Positions 1-9,014 are shown, counted from the first letter of the stretch. The stretch: DNA of 35,339 nucleotides from Nitrosomonadaceae bacterium (GCA_030646695.1 JAUSLF010000058.1:1-35339); one strand, 5' to 3'. The notes: a model not told the origin generated them from the sequence alone. A program made the numbers and translations.

Positions 1-50
1 CCCCGATGGCCACCCCAAACTGCTCCACTTATGGCCACCCAAACTGCCCC
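1..50. repeat. IS21 left terminal repeats
   Basis: Two tandem imperfect copies of an ATGGCCAC...AAACTGC motif (bases 6-22 and 31-47). They match, inverted, the right end of the element. Multiple IstA-binding repeats at each end are typical of the IS21 family. Confidence 0.85.
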
Positions 51-191
51 AGGCAGGACGGCTAAATTATCAACTCTTTGGTCTGGCTGGCTCTGACTTC
101 CTTTCCTGGTAATTTCTCCCTGATTTTTGGATTTTTATAGACGGCTGTTTGGCAAGCGCAGCGCGTCAGGCCGAAGGCGAAACGCCGGGGA

Positions 192-270
192 GCGGTGGAC
201 AACTGTCGCATCGGTGCGCAGCACCGACTGTCCACAGGCTTGCCCTGTGGTCAGGACAGTTGTCCACGGC
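192..270. repeat. Branched three-stem palindrome inside the IS21, downstream of istB
   Basis: A perfect 12-bp inverted repeat (196-207 with 255-266) encloses two further perfect 7-bp hairpins: 211-217 with 221-227 (loop GCA) and 232-238 with 244-250 (5-nt loop). The predicted fold is a closed multibranch junction. It lies in the 3' untranslated region of istB on the minus strand. Possible roles are a transcription terminator or RNA protector for the istAB message, or a DNA cruciform. No run of T follows on the minus strand, so a simple intrinsic terminator is less likely. Confidence 0.75.
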
Positions 271-305
271 GGGCGAGTGCCGCGCGGACCTCGCAGTTGG
301 AGGAT

Positions 306-1073
306 TCAAGAATCACTGGGCGCTGGTGCTGCAATTCGAGCTGCCGCCTGCCTGAGTCGATAGCTCTTTCCCTCGAAGTCAAGCATGCTGCAGCGGTGCA
401 TCAGGCGGTCCAGAATGGTGCTGCCCATGGTGGCATCGCCCAGATATTTGCCCCAGTCCTGAACCACGCGGTTTGACGTCACAACGATGGAGCGACGCAG
501 TTTGTAGCGCTGGTGGACGATCGCCTGAAGCAACTCAGCGCTCACCTCGGCAATGCGCCGGGCCAGAAAGAGATCGTCCAGGACGAGCAGATCTGGCTCT
601 GTGTAGGTGCTCAGTATCTTGGCTTGTTCAGCTTGGCTGGTCAGGCCGAACTTTGCAAAGTCGCTGTCGGCTTCGACGTACTTCACGCTATAACCCTGCA
701 ATGTGGCCTGGTAGGCCACGGCCTTGGCGATGTGGCTTTTACCGGTGCCGGGCTTGCCAATGATCAGGGCGTTGGCACCTTCAGAGATGAATTTGAGGGT
801 ATGCAACTCAAAGCAAGTCTGCCTGGGTATCTTGGGGTTAAAGCGCCAGTCAAAGTCAGCCAGGCTCAAGCGTTCATCGAGACCGGATTGTTTGAAGCGG
901 CGCTCTGTCAAACGCGAGCGGCGCCGATCAAGTTCGTCCTGCAACATGGAGGCGAAGGTGTCGAGGAACGGCTCCTGGGAGCTTTGGGCCTGCATGACGC
1001 GGGTGTTCAATGTGGCGGCAATGCCAGACAGGCGCAGTTCGCGCAGGGCGCGTTCAATCTCAGTGAGGGTCAT
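306..1073 (-). CDS. istB: IS21-family helper ATPase IstB
   Basis: IstB is the AAA+ ATPase that assembles on target DNA and activates the IstA transposase. The 255-residue product shows a Walker A motif at about residues 106-113 (GKPGTGKS) and a Walker B at about 162-169 (LLVLDDLF), the DnaC-like layout of the family. I chose the ATG at 1073 because family members start near MTLTEIERALRELRL. An upstream in-frame ATG at 1130 would overlap the end of istA. It lies 31 bp after the istA stop, in the usual istA–istB operon. Length is normal and no disruption is visible. Confidence 0.93.
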   Translation of the reverse strand: MTLTEIERALRELRLSGIAATLNTRVMQAQSSQEPFLDTFASMLQDELDRRRSRLTERRFKQSGLDERLSLADFDWRFNPKIPRQTCFELHTLKFISEGANALIIGKPGTGKSHIAKAVAYQATLQGYSVKYVEADSDFAKFGLTSQAEQAKILSTYTEPDLLVLDDLFLARRIAEVSAELLQAIVHQRYKLRRSIVVTSNRVVQDWGKYLGDATMGSTILDRLMHRCSMLDFEGKSYRLRQAAARIAAPAPSDS

Positions 1074-1104
1074 GGAAATATCTCGGTCTAAAAAATGGTT
1101 GGGG

Positions 1105-2688
1105 TTATGACTGGGTGCTGCAGCGGGCAAACAGGTCGGCGTATTCGTCAGCGTTGCGGATGAGGTGGTGCTCCTGGGTCAGGGGCAGTTCGGCCTGAGC
1201 GGGGGGTGCTGCATCTGGCGCAGAATCGATTGCCGCCAAGGCGTCGCCCACCAGCCGCTCAGTGAGCGCCTTGACGTGCTTGTAGCTGTAGATGCCGTCG
1301 AGCATGGCGCGCTCGCAAGCTGAGTCGACCAAGCGGTGCGGGTAGGTCCGGCCCAAGCCCACGATGCCCCAGAGTTTGCGCTGGCCCACACGCCCCTCGA
1401 TGCCAAACAACATCTGGCACAACCGGTGCGCCTGAGGGCCGATGTCCTTGGCCTGGTTGAGGATGTACAGGGTCTCACGCGAGGGGTTGAAGACACGCTC
1501 CTCATTGGGCAGGATCACCGATCCTGGGCGCTGGGCGCGCGGGTGGGTACGCAGCAGGGATTTGGACTGGAGGTCACGAATCTCGATGCGGTGCTCGAAG
1601 ATGCGCACCAGAACCAGGGAGCCAATGGGGGCCGGGCGCGCGGCGTAGCTGCTGTGGTCAACGCGCACGCAGGTGTCGTCGTAGACGGTGCGCTGAGACT
1701 CGGTGAAATACTGCATACCCACAATGGGCAGTGCTTGCAGGTGGGGACGCTCTTCTTCGAACATGGCCTGCACCTGGCGGCGCTCACTGCCGTGGATGCG
1801 AGTGGCGGCCCAGGTCACTTCCCAGCGCTCCAGAAAGTCGTTCTGTTCCTCGATGGTCTCAAAGCGCCGACCCTTCAGGGCGGTGGCCTGGGTGTGGCCG
1901 ATGGCGTTCTCGACCGTGCCTTTGCGGTTCGGATCTCGCACGCGGGCGGGGTCTCCCACGACGCAGTAGTGCTTGAGCGCTGCTGCATAAACCGGGTTGA
2001 GCTCGGGCTCGTGAATGTCTGGCTTGAGTACACCCTCTTTGAGGTTGTCGAGCACAACGTATCGGCAAGAACCACCGAAGTAGCGCCAAGCTTGCTCATG
2101 CAGGCGGGCCCAGGTCTCCTGGCCAGACTTCCAGACCACGCGGCGAAAACTGCGCCGGGAGTAGCGCAGTGTTGCCACGAACAGGCGTGGTTTACGGTAG
2201 CGGGTGGTGCCCAGCACGCGGGTGGGCGCGCCCTCGCCGTAGTCGACCTGCATCTCCTCGCCGGGCGAAAACTCCAAGCGGTCGAACTGCTCGGGTTCGC
2301 GATAGCGCAGTTTGGCGGTGAAGCGTTTGACGGAGTTGTAGGCACCCGTGAAGCCGAACTGATCGACCAGGTCTTGGTAGATTGCCATGGTATTGCGTTT
2401 GAGGCGCAACTGGGCCTCAATGTAGTCGCGGTAGGGCTCGCAGATGGAGGCGCCGCTCAATTGTTGAGTTGGTGCAGTCGCTGGGGTCGGTGGCCAGGGT
2501 GGAGCAGTTTGAATTGGCTGGCCAGACTGATCGGCACACGAGTCAGGGCTCTGGCTGTCGAACTTCTTCTTGTAGGCTCGTATCGTGTGGCGCGAAATGC
2601 CTGTGGCGCGCTCAATCTGGCGCTGGGTGGACCCGGCTTTAAGCAGGGTCCAAATGGTGGTTTGCAAATGCAGTTTCAAGACGTTCAC
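1105..2688 (-). CDS. istA: IS21-family transposase IstA
   Basis: DDE-type transposase that cuts and joins the element ends. The 527-residue protein has an N-terminal helix-turn-helix (about residues 20-42) and a retroviral-integrase-like catalytic core with acidic residues at D149 (MQVDYGEG), D214 (VVLDNLKEG) and E260 (GTVENAIGH). The longest reading frame starts with GTG at 2688. A TTG at 2679 has a better-spaced GGAG Shine-Dalgarno eight bases upstream and may be the real start. The gene is full length and lies upstream of istB. A GC-rich hairpin (2698-2715) sits just ahead of it. Confidence 0.93.
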   Translation of the reverse strand: MNVLKLHLQTTIWTLLKAGSTQRQIERATGISRHTIRAYKKKFDSQSPDSCADQSGQPIQTAPPWPPTPATAPTQQLSGASICEPYRDYIEAQLRLKRNTMAIYQDLVDQFGFTGAYNSVKRFTAKLRYREPEQFDRLEFSPGEEMQVDYGEGAPTRVLGTTRYRKPRLFVATLRYSRRSFRRVVWKSGQETWARLHEQAWRYFGGSCRYVVLDNLKEGVLKPDIHEPELNPVYAAALKHYCVVGDPARVRDPNRKGTVENAIGHTQATALKGRRFETIEEQNDFLERWEVTWAATRIHGSERRQVQAMFEEERPHLQALPIVGMQYFTESQRTVYDDTCVRVDHSSYAARPAPIGSLVLVRIFEHRIEIRDLQSKSLLRTHPRAQRPGSVILPNEERVFNPSRETLYILNQAKDIGPQAHRLCQMLFGIEGRVGQRKLWGIVGLGRTYPHRLVDSACERAMLDGIYSYKHVKALTERLVGDALAAIDSAPDAAPPAQAELPLTQEHHLIRNADEYADLFARCSTQS

Positions 2689-2697
2689 TCCGGTTAT

Positions 2698-2715
2698 CCC
2701 CTCAAAGGTGAGGGG
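2698..2715. promoter_or_regulatory. Hairpin just upstream of istA
   Basis: CCCCTC at 2698-2703 pairs perfectly with GAGGGG at 2710-2715 across a six-base loop, 10 bp ahead of the istA start. A hairpin here could limit read-through transcription or ribosome access to istA from outside promoters, a strategy known in other insertion sequences. The role is inferred from position only. Confidence 0.4.
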
Positions 2716-2842
2716 GTGAAAGTAACGTCCTGCCCGTGGCCTCCCGAGCTACTGCTGCGCCGCGTTTAGCACATCAATTTACGGTGACCGGGGTGGAGCA
2801 GTTTGACTGGCCATAAGTGGAGCACTTTGAGTGGCCATCGGG

Positions 2843-2966
2843 GCCCAACGGATAAGGCTAGATCGTGATCGCGAAGCGAGCCACGATCTGAACCCTGCGC
2901 TCAAGCGGGACTGGCTTACAGCGGGCTTTCGCCCGCTTCCAGCCAGCCCCTTAGCTCCACGTTGAC
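2843..2966 (-). repeat. Folded attC-like segment next to the IS21 right end
   Basis: Read on the minus strand, this ~120 bp stretch begins with CAACG (2964-2960) and ends with CGTTG (2850-2846) followed by GGGC, giving a terminal GTTGGGC that fits the integron core GTTRRRY. Inside, TAAGG pairs with CCTTA (2853-2857 with 2949-2953). Two internal stems are perfect: 2860-2867 with 2882-2889 (8 bp) and 2920-2926 with 2931-2937 (7 bp), the latter extended by CTGGCT/AGCCAG. This is the form of a long integron attC site. The 5' box is imperfect, and the IS boundary may overlap the core, so the call is tentative. Bases 2967-3197, between this and the lipoprotein gene, hold no supportable gene. Confidence 0.4.
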
Positions 2967-3197
2967 GGTCTGCTTTTTGGAATCTCGACTGACTGCAACG
3001 TGTCGGGAACAGACCGTCGTGACCGGCAGAACTGTGTCGATTTGCGACTGTCACCACAGGCAGAAATGTGCTAAAAACAGTCGCTCGCCGCGAGAGTGTC
3101 TTGGATTTTGTGTAAACGGAATTCACTAATGCTGCGGCACTATCCGGAGGCGCCTTGAAGTTTGTGTAAATAGCATCCTGCCCAAGCAGCCTCCCGC

Positions 3198-3743
3198 TCA
3201 CCGCAGCAGTGCGCCGAATTGCGGATCGGTAACGGCCTTCTTTATCAAGTCTTGAACGGCAGGGGTCAGCGCCCGGGCGGTCCGGTCGCAGGCAACATGT
3301 CTATCAAGGCTACTCTCGAACTCGTACCGGTTCGTCACTCTCATCGATTTTCCATTGCTGGAGCTAAGCGATAGAGACAGATCCCACCATCCACTCGCGA
3401 GTAGTCCCTTATGGCCAGATGAAAAGTTGATCTCTGTAAGGCTGCCAATAAGCGATACGCCATTGTCCGAGTAGATATTGGCAAACTTCAGTTCATCGTT
3501 GAACGCTTTTTCGACATACTGCGCAATACTCATTCCGTCGGGTCCCAGAATTTTCCCTGTTATGAATCGACAGCTTGCGCTGTAGTGGACAGGCGTTAAC
3601 ATGGCGGCGACCCGGACCTGGCTTCCGGCATATTTTTTCAGCGCCTGATGGTTGTCAGCCAGGATCGAATATCGCCCAGGGGTGATGGTTATGCAACCGG
3701 TAGAAAGCAAGGTAATACCAATTAATGCAATGATTCTTCTCAT
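3198..3743 (-). CDS. Putative lipoprotein of unknown function
   Basis: I do not recognise the family. The product is about 181 residues. I chose the ATG at 3743 because it gives a clean lipoprotein signal peptide: MRR, a hydrophobic stretch, and a lipobox LLSTGC ending at about residue 16. The longer frame from 3833 has no signal. The mature part is mixed alpha/beta in appearance, with GSLTEINF and WWDLSLSLSSSNG segments that look like beta strands, and is probably anchored in the outer membrane facing the periplasm. No clear Shine-Dalgarno is visible. It is monocistronic, more AT-rich at its 5' end than its neighbours, and is followed by an attC-like fold, so it may be a captured cassette gene. 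Confidence 0.7.
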   Translation of the reverse strand: MRRIIALIGITLLSTGCITITPGRYSILADNHQALKKYAGSQVRVAAMLTPVHYSASCRFITGKILGPDGMSIAQYVEKAFNDELKFANIYSDNGVSLIGSLTEINFSSGHKGLLASGWWDLSLSLSSSNGKSMRVTNRYEFESSLDRHVACDRTARALTPAVQDLIKKAVTDPQFGALLR

Positions 3744-4149
3744 GGATGACTCATTTTGTGCAGTAAATGGAGCGATGTTGCGGTGATGCCTGACGCCTTT
3801 CGTCCAGAGTCTGGCATGGCAAATCGCCCACAAAGCATCACTCCATAGGGACTCATATGATGGAAAGGGCTGCTGGGCATGCTTTGATCATATGGACTCC
3901 AGAATACTTTCTTAACCTATTGATGGCAGGTAGACTATCCAAATTCTTCCTGACATACAAGACTGATCATGCGGACAGCTAGAACCAGATGCCTTAACCG
4001 GTAGTACCGCTTGATGGAAGTCATTCTGGAATGGTCTGCCGCGAATTATGTGCCTATTGCAGACTGATGCGCTGATCAACACCGGTCTGATTTAATGTTA
4101 TTTTCATTACGTGTAGTGTGAGCGTGATACTTGTCTGAAGGAGTCTGCC
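3744..4149. other. Intergenic region between divergent genes
   Basis: A 406-bp gap separates the lipoprotein gene (minus) from the HD-GYP gene (plus) and must hold both promoters. The only clear structure is an 8-bp inverted repeat, CATATGAT at 3854-3861 and ATCATATG at 3887-3894, with partly complementary flanks. It could be a regulator-binding site. No RNA gene or extra ORF is supportable. An AAGGAG-type ribosome-binding site lies at about 4137-4142. Confidence 0.5.
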
Positions 4150-5295
4150 ATGTCACAAGAAGAGGATTTGTTCCCGCACCAGGATATATTGGCTCAGCTG
4201 CACGAAAGCCTGCCGCTGTCCGATAAACTGCGTTTCCTGCACCAGGTGATCCGCGAGGATTTCCCCTTTATCGACCGCCTGTCCATCGCTCTTTTTGACG
4301 AAAAAACCAGTATGCTCAAAACTTATACCCACAGCACCGAAGGCGCCAGTCCACTGGCCGCGTATGAAGTGCCGCTTGCAGCCGCTTCGTCACTGCGCGA
4401 GATCATGCAGCGTCGCCGTCCGCGTGTGGTGCAGGATCTGGCCATTTTCGCCCAAGGCGCCCAGGAGCACACCAAACGTGTGGCGAGCACGGGTTATCGG
4501 GCCAGCTACACTATGCCGCTCTACCAGAGCAGCACTTTCATCGGGTTCCTGTTTTTCAACTCCTTCAAACCCCACCCGTTCGTACCGGAGGTGCTACGCC
4601 AAATCGACATCTACGGTCATCTCATCGCCCTGATGATCATCAATGAGCTGACCGCCATCCGCACCCTGCTGGCTGCGGTGCAGGCAGCGCGCAGCATGAC
4701 CCACTACCGTGATGTCGAAACCGGTTCGCACATCGACCGCACCGCACACTATGCTCGCCTCATCGCGCGTGAATTGGCTCCGCGCTACAATCTCAGCGAC
4801 GAACAGATCGAGCATATTTTTTTGTTCTCGCCGCTGCATGACATTGGCAAGATCGGCATTCCGGACAGTGTTCTGCGCAAACCGGGCAAGCTTGATGAAG
4901 CCGAGTTCAAGGTGATGAAGACCCATCCGCAAAAAGGCCGCGAGATCATTGACGTCATGCTCGAGGATTTCAGCCTGGGCACATTCGGCCATGTCAGTAT
5001 CATGCGCAACATCGCCGAGTACCATCATGAAGCCATTGATGGCAGCGGCTATCCCAAGGGCTTGAAAGGAGATGAGATTCCCATTGAGGCACGCATCAGT
5101 GCCGTGGCGGACATATTCGATGCGCTTACCTCGCGTCGCACCTACAAGGCGCCTTGGAGCAACGATGACGCTTTCGCCATGCTGCGGCGTCTGGCCGACA
5201 CCAAGCTCGATCGTGACTGCGTCGATGCCATGCTCAAAAATATCGACAAGGTAGAGGAGATTCAGCAGCGCTTCCGCGACGAAGGGGTGGTTTAA
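4150..5295 (+). CDS. GAF and HD-GYP domain cyclic-di-GMP phosphodiesterase
   Basis: Likely hydrolyses cyclic di-GMP, lowering this second messenger and favouring motility over biofilm. Of 381 residues, about 25-170 form a GAF-like sensory domain and about 185-370 an HD-GYP domain. The metal-binding HD pair is at 230-231 in [10 protein letters not shown], and the signature [11 protein letters not shown] is at 292-302 (family consensus HHExxDGxGYP), so the catalytic site looks complete. There is no signal peptide or membrane segment, so it is probably cytosolic. A good GAAGGAG ribosome-binding site precedes the ATG. It stands alone, and the GAF ligand cannot be told from sequence. Confidence 0.9.
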   Translation: MSQEEDLFPHQDILAQLHESLPLSDKLRFLHQVIREDFPFIDRLSIALFDEKTSMLKTYTHSTEGASPLAAYEVPLAAASSLREIMQRRRPRVVQDLAIFAQGAQEHTKRVASTGYRASYTMPLYQSSTFIGFLFFNSFKPHPFVPEVLRQIDIYGHLIALMIINELTAIRTLLAAVQAARSMTHYRDVETGSHIDRTAHYARLIARELAPRYNLSDEQIEHIFLFSPLHDIGKIGIPDSVLRKPGKLDEAEFKVMKTHPQKGREIIDVMLEDFSLGTFGHVSIMRNIAEYHHEAIDGSGYPKGLKGDEIPIEARISAVADIFDALTSRRTYKAPWSNDDAFAMLRRLADTKLDRDCVDAMLKNIDKVEEIQQRFRDEGVV

Positions 5296-5518
5296 ACTGA
5301 AGCACGGTATATCCTTGATCTGCCCAACTCCAGGCGGACCGTAATCCCCTACCCGCTAAACCATCCTGACTGGCCGCGTTCCGGACCGAAGCCAGCATTC
5401 CATCTGTCACCAGTGGTAACATGCGCAATGGCTCGCTCGGCTCCCTGGGGGCGATGGGTGCATCAGCTTTTGTCTTGCAGGCTTAACATGGATTCAAGCT
5501 GTTAAGGATTAAATCATT

Positions 5519-6538
5519 TTGAAATCATTGGTTACTGGGGCAAACGGTTTTGTCGGCTCGGCGGTCGTGCGTTGTCTGCTGACTGCCGGTCATGAAGTAC
5601 GCTGCCTAGTCAGGCCAGGAAGCGACCGGCGTAATCTTGATAAATTAACTGTTGAAATTTCGGAAGGTGATCTACGTGATACTGCATCTTTGCAACGTGC
5701 AGTTGCTGGTTGTGACAATCTGTTCCATGTCGCAGCAGATTATCGTCTCTGGGTGCCAGACCCGGAAACCATGTATGACATTAATGTCAGGGGCACTCAG
5801 GCACTGATACTTGCTGCCGCCGAAGCCGGTATGAAACGCATGATATACACCAGCAGTGTGGCAACGCTGGGATTGAACCCTGACGGCACCCCGGCCAATG
5901 AAGAGACTCCTTCCAGCCTTGCCGTCATGACCGGGCACTATAAGTGTTCCAAATTCCTGGCAGAGCAGGCTGTGCAGCAACTCACCGACGAACATAAGTT
6001 GCCGGTGGTTATTGTCAATCCTACCACCCCGATAGGGCCGCGTGATATCAAGCCCACACCCACCGGGCGTATGGTGCTGGATACGTTATGCGGGCGGATG
6101 CCAGCCTACATGAATACCGGGCTGAACGTCGCGCATGTTGATGATATTGCGCAGGGCCACCTGCTGGCATATGCCCACGGCAGAGCAGGGGAGCGTTATA
6201 TCCTGGGCGGTGAAAACATGACCTTATTGCAAATACTGCAGACCATCGATAAGATCAGCGGCCAGCAGGTAAAGCGAATCAAGCTTCCGGCAAATCTTAT
6301 TTTACCTTTAGCCTGGATGATGGAAAAAACCGCAATGATTGCGGGTACTGAGCCGCGTGTGACAGTAGACAGTGTGCGCATGGCGAAGAAAAAGATGTTT
6401 TTCTCCTGTGAAAAAGCCACGCGTGAGCTGGGCTATCAATACCGGCCTGCAGTGGAAGCGTTCAGGGATGCGATGTCCTGGTTTCAGGATAATGGATACT
6501 GTAGCGAGGTTTCAATTCGTTCGCTGCGGCAGGCGTAG
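5519..6538 (+). CDS. hpnA: HpnA-type NAD-dependent epimerase/dehydratase (hopanoid-associated)
   Basis: Extended short-chain dehydrogenase fold, 339 residues. The N-terminal Rossmann motif is TGANGFVGSAV (residues 7-17). The catalytic YxxxK is in GHYKCSKFLAEQ (about 140-151), with the SSVATLG segment before it. The sequence matches the hopanoid-associated sugar epimerase family HpnA, which is encoded with hopanoid lipid genes in many proteobacteria and whose exact reaction is not firmly settled. The start is TTG at 5519, with TAAGGA about ten bases upstream; no in-frame ATG gives the Rossmann start. It is not beside other hpn genes here. It converges on dctP with a 24-bp gap. A generic nucleotide-sugar or flavonoid-reductase-like role remains possible. 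Confidence 0.82.
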   Translation: MKSLVTGANGFVGSAVVRCLLTAGHEVRCLVRPGSDRRNLDKLTVEISEGDLRDTASLQRAVAGCDNLFHVAADYRLWVPDPETMYDINVRGTQALILAAAEAGMKRMIYTSSVATLGLNPDGTPANEETPSSLAVMTGHYKCSKFLAEQAVQQLTDEHKLPVVIVNPTTPIGPRDIKPTPTGRMVLDTLCGRMPAYMNTGLNVAHVDDIAQGHLLAYAHGRAGERYILGGENMTLLQILQTIDKISGQQVKRIKLPANLILPLAWMMEKTAMIAGTEPRVTVDSVRMAKKKMFFSCEKATRELGYQYRPAVEAFRDAMSWFQDNGYCSEVSIRSLRQA

Positions 6539-6562
6539 CATTTCCCCTGCTGCATTTCCTGA

Positions 6563-7621
6563 TCACCGCAGTTTCAAATAATCCTCGTCAGTGATCTTGG
6601 TCCAGACCCGGGCTTTGGCAAGGAATGTTTTCTGGCTTTCGATCACTTCCTTCGCTTCCGGCGACTTGGCAGCGAATTCGGTAAGCAGCTCATCGTTGGC
6701 TTTTTTGAACGCATCCAGTACATCCTTGGGGAAAGTACGAATTTTGACCTTGCCCTCTTTTTGCATTTTCTCCCACGCCAGAGTATTACGGTAAAAAGAC
6801 TCTGACAGCATATCAAGGGACGTTTCTTTCGCCGCTACCGCGATGATGGTTTTAAGGTCTTCCGGCAGGGTGTCAAATTTTTTCTTGTTGACGAACACAT
6901 GTAATTCCGCGCCCGGTTCATGCCAGCCGGTGTAATAGTAGGGTGCAATTTTATGGAATCCCATTTTCTCGTCGTTGGCCGGACCGATCCACTCCACCGC
7001 ATCTATCGTGCCGCGCTCCAGCGCGGTGTAAAGCTCACCAGGCGGAATACTCGTGGGTTTCATGCCGACCTTTTCAACCACTTCACCAGCATGGCCGGGA
7101 ATGCGCATCTTCAAGCCATTCAGGTCTTTCAGCGAATTAATTTCCTTCCTGAACCAGCCGCCCATCTGGATGTGGGTGTTTCCCCCAGGGAACGCAACGA
7201 TATTGTGCTTGGCGTAAACCTTGTTCAGCAAAGCCAGGCCGCCGCCGTAGTAATACCAGGCATTCATCTCGGTCGGGTTCATGCCGAATGGCGTGGTAGT
7301 AAAGAAAGTGGTGGCCGGGTCTTTGCCCTTGTAGTAGTAGGAGGAAGTGTGCCCCATTTCATAGGAGCCGGAGCGAACCATGTCGAAGATACCCAGCGGT
7401 GCCTTATGCTTACCGGGTGCATCGATGGCAATATTCATGCGCCCGGCTGACATTTTTCTTACATTATCGGCAAAACGCTGGGCAGCATTGTGCAGCATGG
7501 GCGTGCCTTCTGGCCATGACATCGCAAGCCGCCACTTATACACGGGCTGGGCAGAGGCAGTTTGCGTTACCAGCGGCAAAACGAGCACGATGATAGCGAT
7601 CAAGGCGGGTAAAAATTTCAT
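6563..7621 (-). CDS. dctP: TRAP transporter substrate-binding protein (DctP/TakP-like)
   Basis: Periplasmic receptor that delivers an organic acid to the TRAP permease. The 352-residue precursor starts at the ATG at 7621, preceded by AAGGAGAGAG. It carries a Sec signal peptide cleaved near TASAQP (about residue 24). The GTIDAVEWIGPANDEK region with PYYYTGWHEPG nearby is typical of the TakP branch, whose characterised members bind 2-oxo acids or lactate. The ligand here is an inference. The gene is last in a dctQ–dctM–dctP set, 106 bp after dctM, with its own strong ribosome-binding site. The more usual order puts dctP first. Confidence 0.9.
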   Translation of the reverse strand: MKFLPALIAIIVLVLPLVTQTASAQPVYKWRLAMSWPEGTPMLHNAAQRFADNVRKMSAGRMNIAIDAPGKHKAPLGIFDMVRSGSYEMGHTSSYYYKGKDPATTFFTTTPFGMNPTEMNAWYYYGGGLALLNKVYAKHNIVAFPGGNTHIQMGGWFRKEINSLKDLNGLKMRIPGHAGEVVEKVGMKPTSIPPGELYTALERGTIDAVEWIGPANDEKMGFHKIAPYYYTGWHEPGAELHVFVNKKKFDTLPEDLKTIIAVAAKETSLDMLSESFYRNTLAWEKMQKEGKVKIRTFPKDVLDAFKKANDELLTEFAAKSPEAKEVIESQKTFLAKARVWTKITDEDYLKLR

Positions 7622-7727
7622 TGCTCTCTCCTTATTGAAACCTGATTGCCCCATCCTTTCTGCCGCAGAGGTGGGCAGGCAGGGGCTGAATTTCTTATCT
7701 TGTTCTCAGGGTGCCCGCGCCCTCTAC

Positions 7728-9014
7728 TCATCCAAACGGCGAAATCATGCCAGGAAAGGCCATTATCACAGCCAGGACCAACAGCTGCAGAAAAATAAAC
7801 GGAATCACGCCACGATAAATATCCGTTGTGCTGACCGCAGGTGGTGCCACTCCACGTAGGTAGAATAGCGCAAAGCCGAACGGAGGCGTAAGAAAAGAGG
7901 TTTGTAGATTGAGCGCAATCAGTATGCCGAACCATAACGGATCTATGCCAAGCGTGACGAGTATCGGCGCAATCATGGGGACGAAAATATAGGCAATTTC
8001 AACAAAATCGATAAAAAAGCCAAGCAAAAATATCGCTAGCATGGAAAGAACAATGAAGCCCCACTTGCCTCCCGGCAGGTTCTGTATCAGCTGCTCCACT
8101 GCCTCATCGCCGCCGGTGTAGGTGAACACCATTGAGAAAAAAGTTGCTCCCGCAAGAATGGTGAATACCATAGCGGTGATTTTGGTGGTTTCCATCGCCA
8201 CCTGATGCAGCATGGGAAATTTGAAATTTCCGCTAATCAGTGCCAGCATGACAGCACCTACCGCACCCATTGCGGCAGATTCGGTCGGTGTGGCGATACC
8301 GGCAAATACCGTTCCGAGTACAATCATCACCAGAGCGAGCGCGGGTACGATAGCCTTGAATGCCGTCCAATATTGCGCTGCAAGCGGTGCATCATTAATG
8401 GGCATGGCAGGTGCGACATCTTTTCTGGTAAATGCCAATATGAGAATGTAAATAATATAAAATGCTACCAGCAGCAACCCTGGAACCAGCGCAGCCCGAT
8501 ACAAATCACCTACGGGTTGTTGCAGCACATCACCCAGGATGATGAGGATAATGGAAGGTGGGATGATTTGTCCGAGCGTGCCTGAGGCGCAAATCACGCC
8601 GCTTGCTAGTCGTTTGTCGTAATTGTATTTCAGCATTACCGGTAACGCGATCAACCCCATCGTCACGACTGATGCACCGACCACGCCGGTGGATGCGGCC
8701 AGTACCATGCCCACCAATACGGTGGATGCTGCCAATCCACCGCGCACGCGGCCAAACAGAGAACCCATGGATTCCAGCATTCTTTCTGCGATCCCCGATC
8801 TTTCCAGCACCAGCCCCATAAAAATGAACAGCGGCACTGCCATCAGGGTGACATTAGTCATGATCGAATACATGCGCTCTGCCACTAGCTGGAACAATTG
8901 CAGGCCTTCCGCATAAAGTCCAAAGATCAGTGCCACGCCGCCGAAAGTAAATGCCACTGGGAAACCCAGTGCCAGCATCACCAGACAGACAAGGAACATG
9001 GTGAGGCCGATCAC
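7728..9014 (-). CDS. dctM: TRAP transporter large permease subunit DctM
   Basis: Forms the sodium-coupled transport channel of the TRAP system in the inner membrane. The 428-residue protein is almost entirely hydrophobic, with about 11-12 membrane helices. It has conserved DctM features such as the ASTGVVGASVVTMG and CASGTLGQIIPPSI segments in its N-terminal half and a C-terminal LQTSFLTPPFGFALFYLRG segment. The start codon is GTG, overlapping the dctQ stop by four bases (GTGA), so it is translationally coupled to dctQ. Length is normal for the family and no defect is seen. Confidence 0.93.
   Translation of the reverse strand: MIGLTMFLVCLVMLALGFPVAFTFGGVALIFGLYAEGLQLFQLVAERMYSIMTNVTLMAVPLFIFMGLVLERSGIAERMLESMGSLFGRVRGGLAASTVLVGMVLAASTGVVGASVVTMGLIALPVMLKYNYDKRLASGVICASGTLGQIIPPSIILIILGDVLQQPVGDLYRAALVPGLLLVAFYIIYILILAFTRKDVAPAMPINDAPLAAQYWTAFKAIVPALALVMIVLGTVFAGIATPTESAAMGAVGAVMLALISGNFKFPMLHQVAMETTKITAMVFTILAGATFFSMVFTYTGGDEAVEQLIQNLPGGKWGFIVLSMLAIFLLGFFIDFVEIAYIFVPMIAPILVTLGIDPLWFGILIALNLQTSFLTPPFGFALFYLRGVAPPAVSTTDIYRGVIPFIFLQLLVLAVIMAFPGMISPFG

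Larger units (their letters stand above)
1..2843. mobile_element. IS21-family insertion sequence
   Basis: The element carries the diagnostic istA–istB pair on the minus strand and multiple terminal repeats. The first ~30 bases match the reverse complement of 2814-2843 with a few differences and one indel. A second shorter repeat copy lies just inside each end (about 30-50 and 2790-2812). The left tip coincides with the window edge, so the true outer boundary and the target duplication cannot be checked. The right tip may reach 2847, which would give the outer TG/CA expected for this family. IS21 elements transpose by copy-out/paste-in with IstA as DDE transposase and IstB as AAA+ helper. Both genes look intact, so the copy may be active. 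Confidence 0.93.

Noticed and set aside
1336-2769. 477-codon open frame on the plus strand opposite istA
   Set aside because: istA with its catalytic residues is certain on the other strand; the frame is a shadow with no protein features.
2779-3201. 140-codon minus-strand frame between the IS and the lipoprotein gene
   Set aside because: It runs through the structured attC-like segment and the IS terminal repeats; its composition is dominated by Arg and Ser and resembles no protein.
4390-5028. Minus-strand frames opposite the HD-GYP gene
   Set aside because: The plus-strand gene carries complete HD-GYP motifs; the antisense frames have none.
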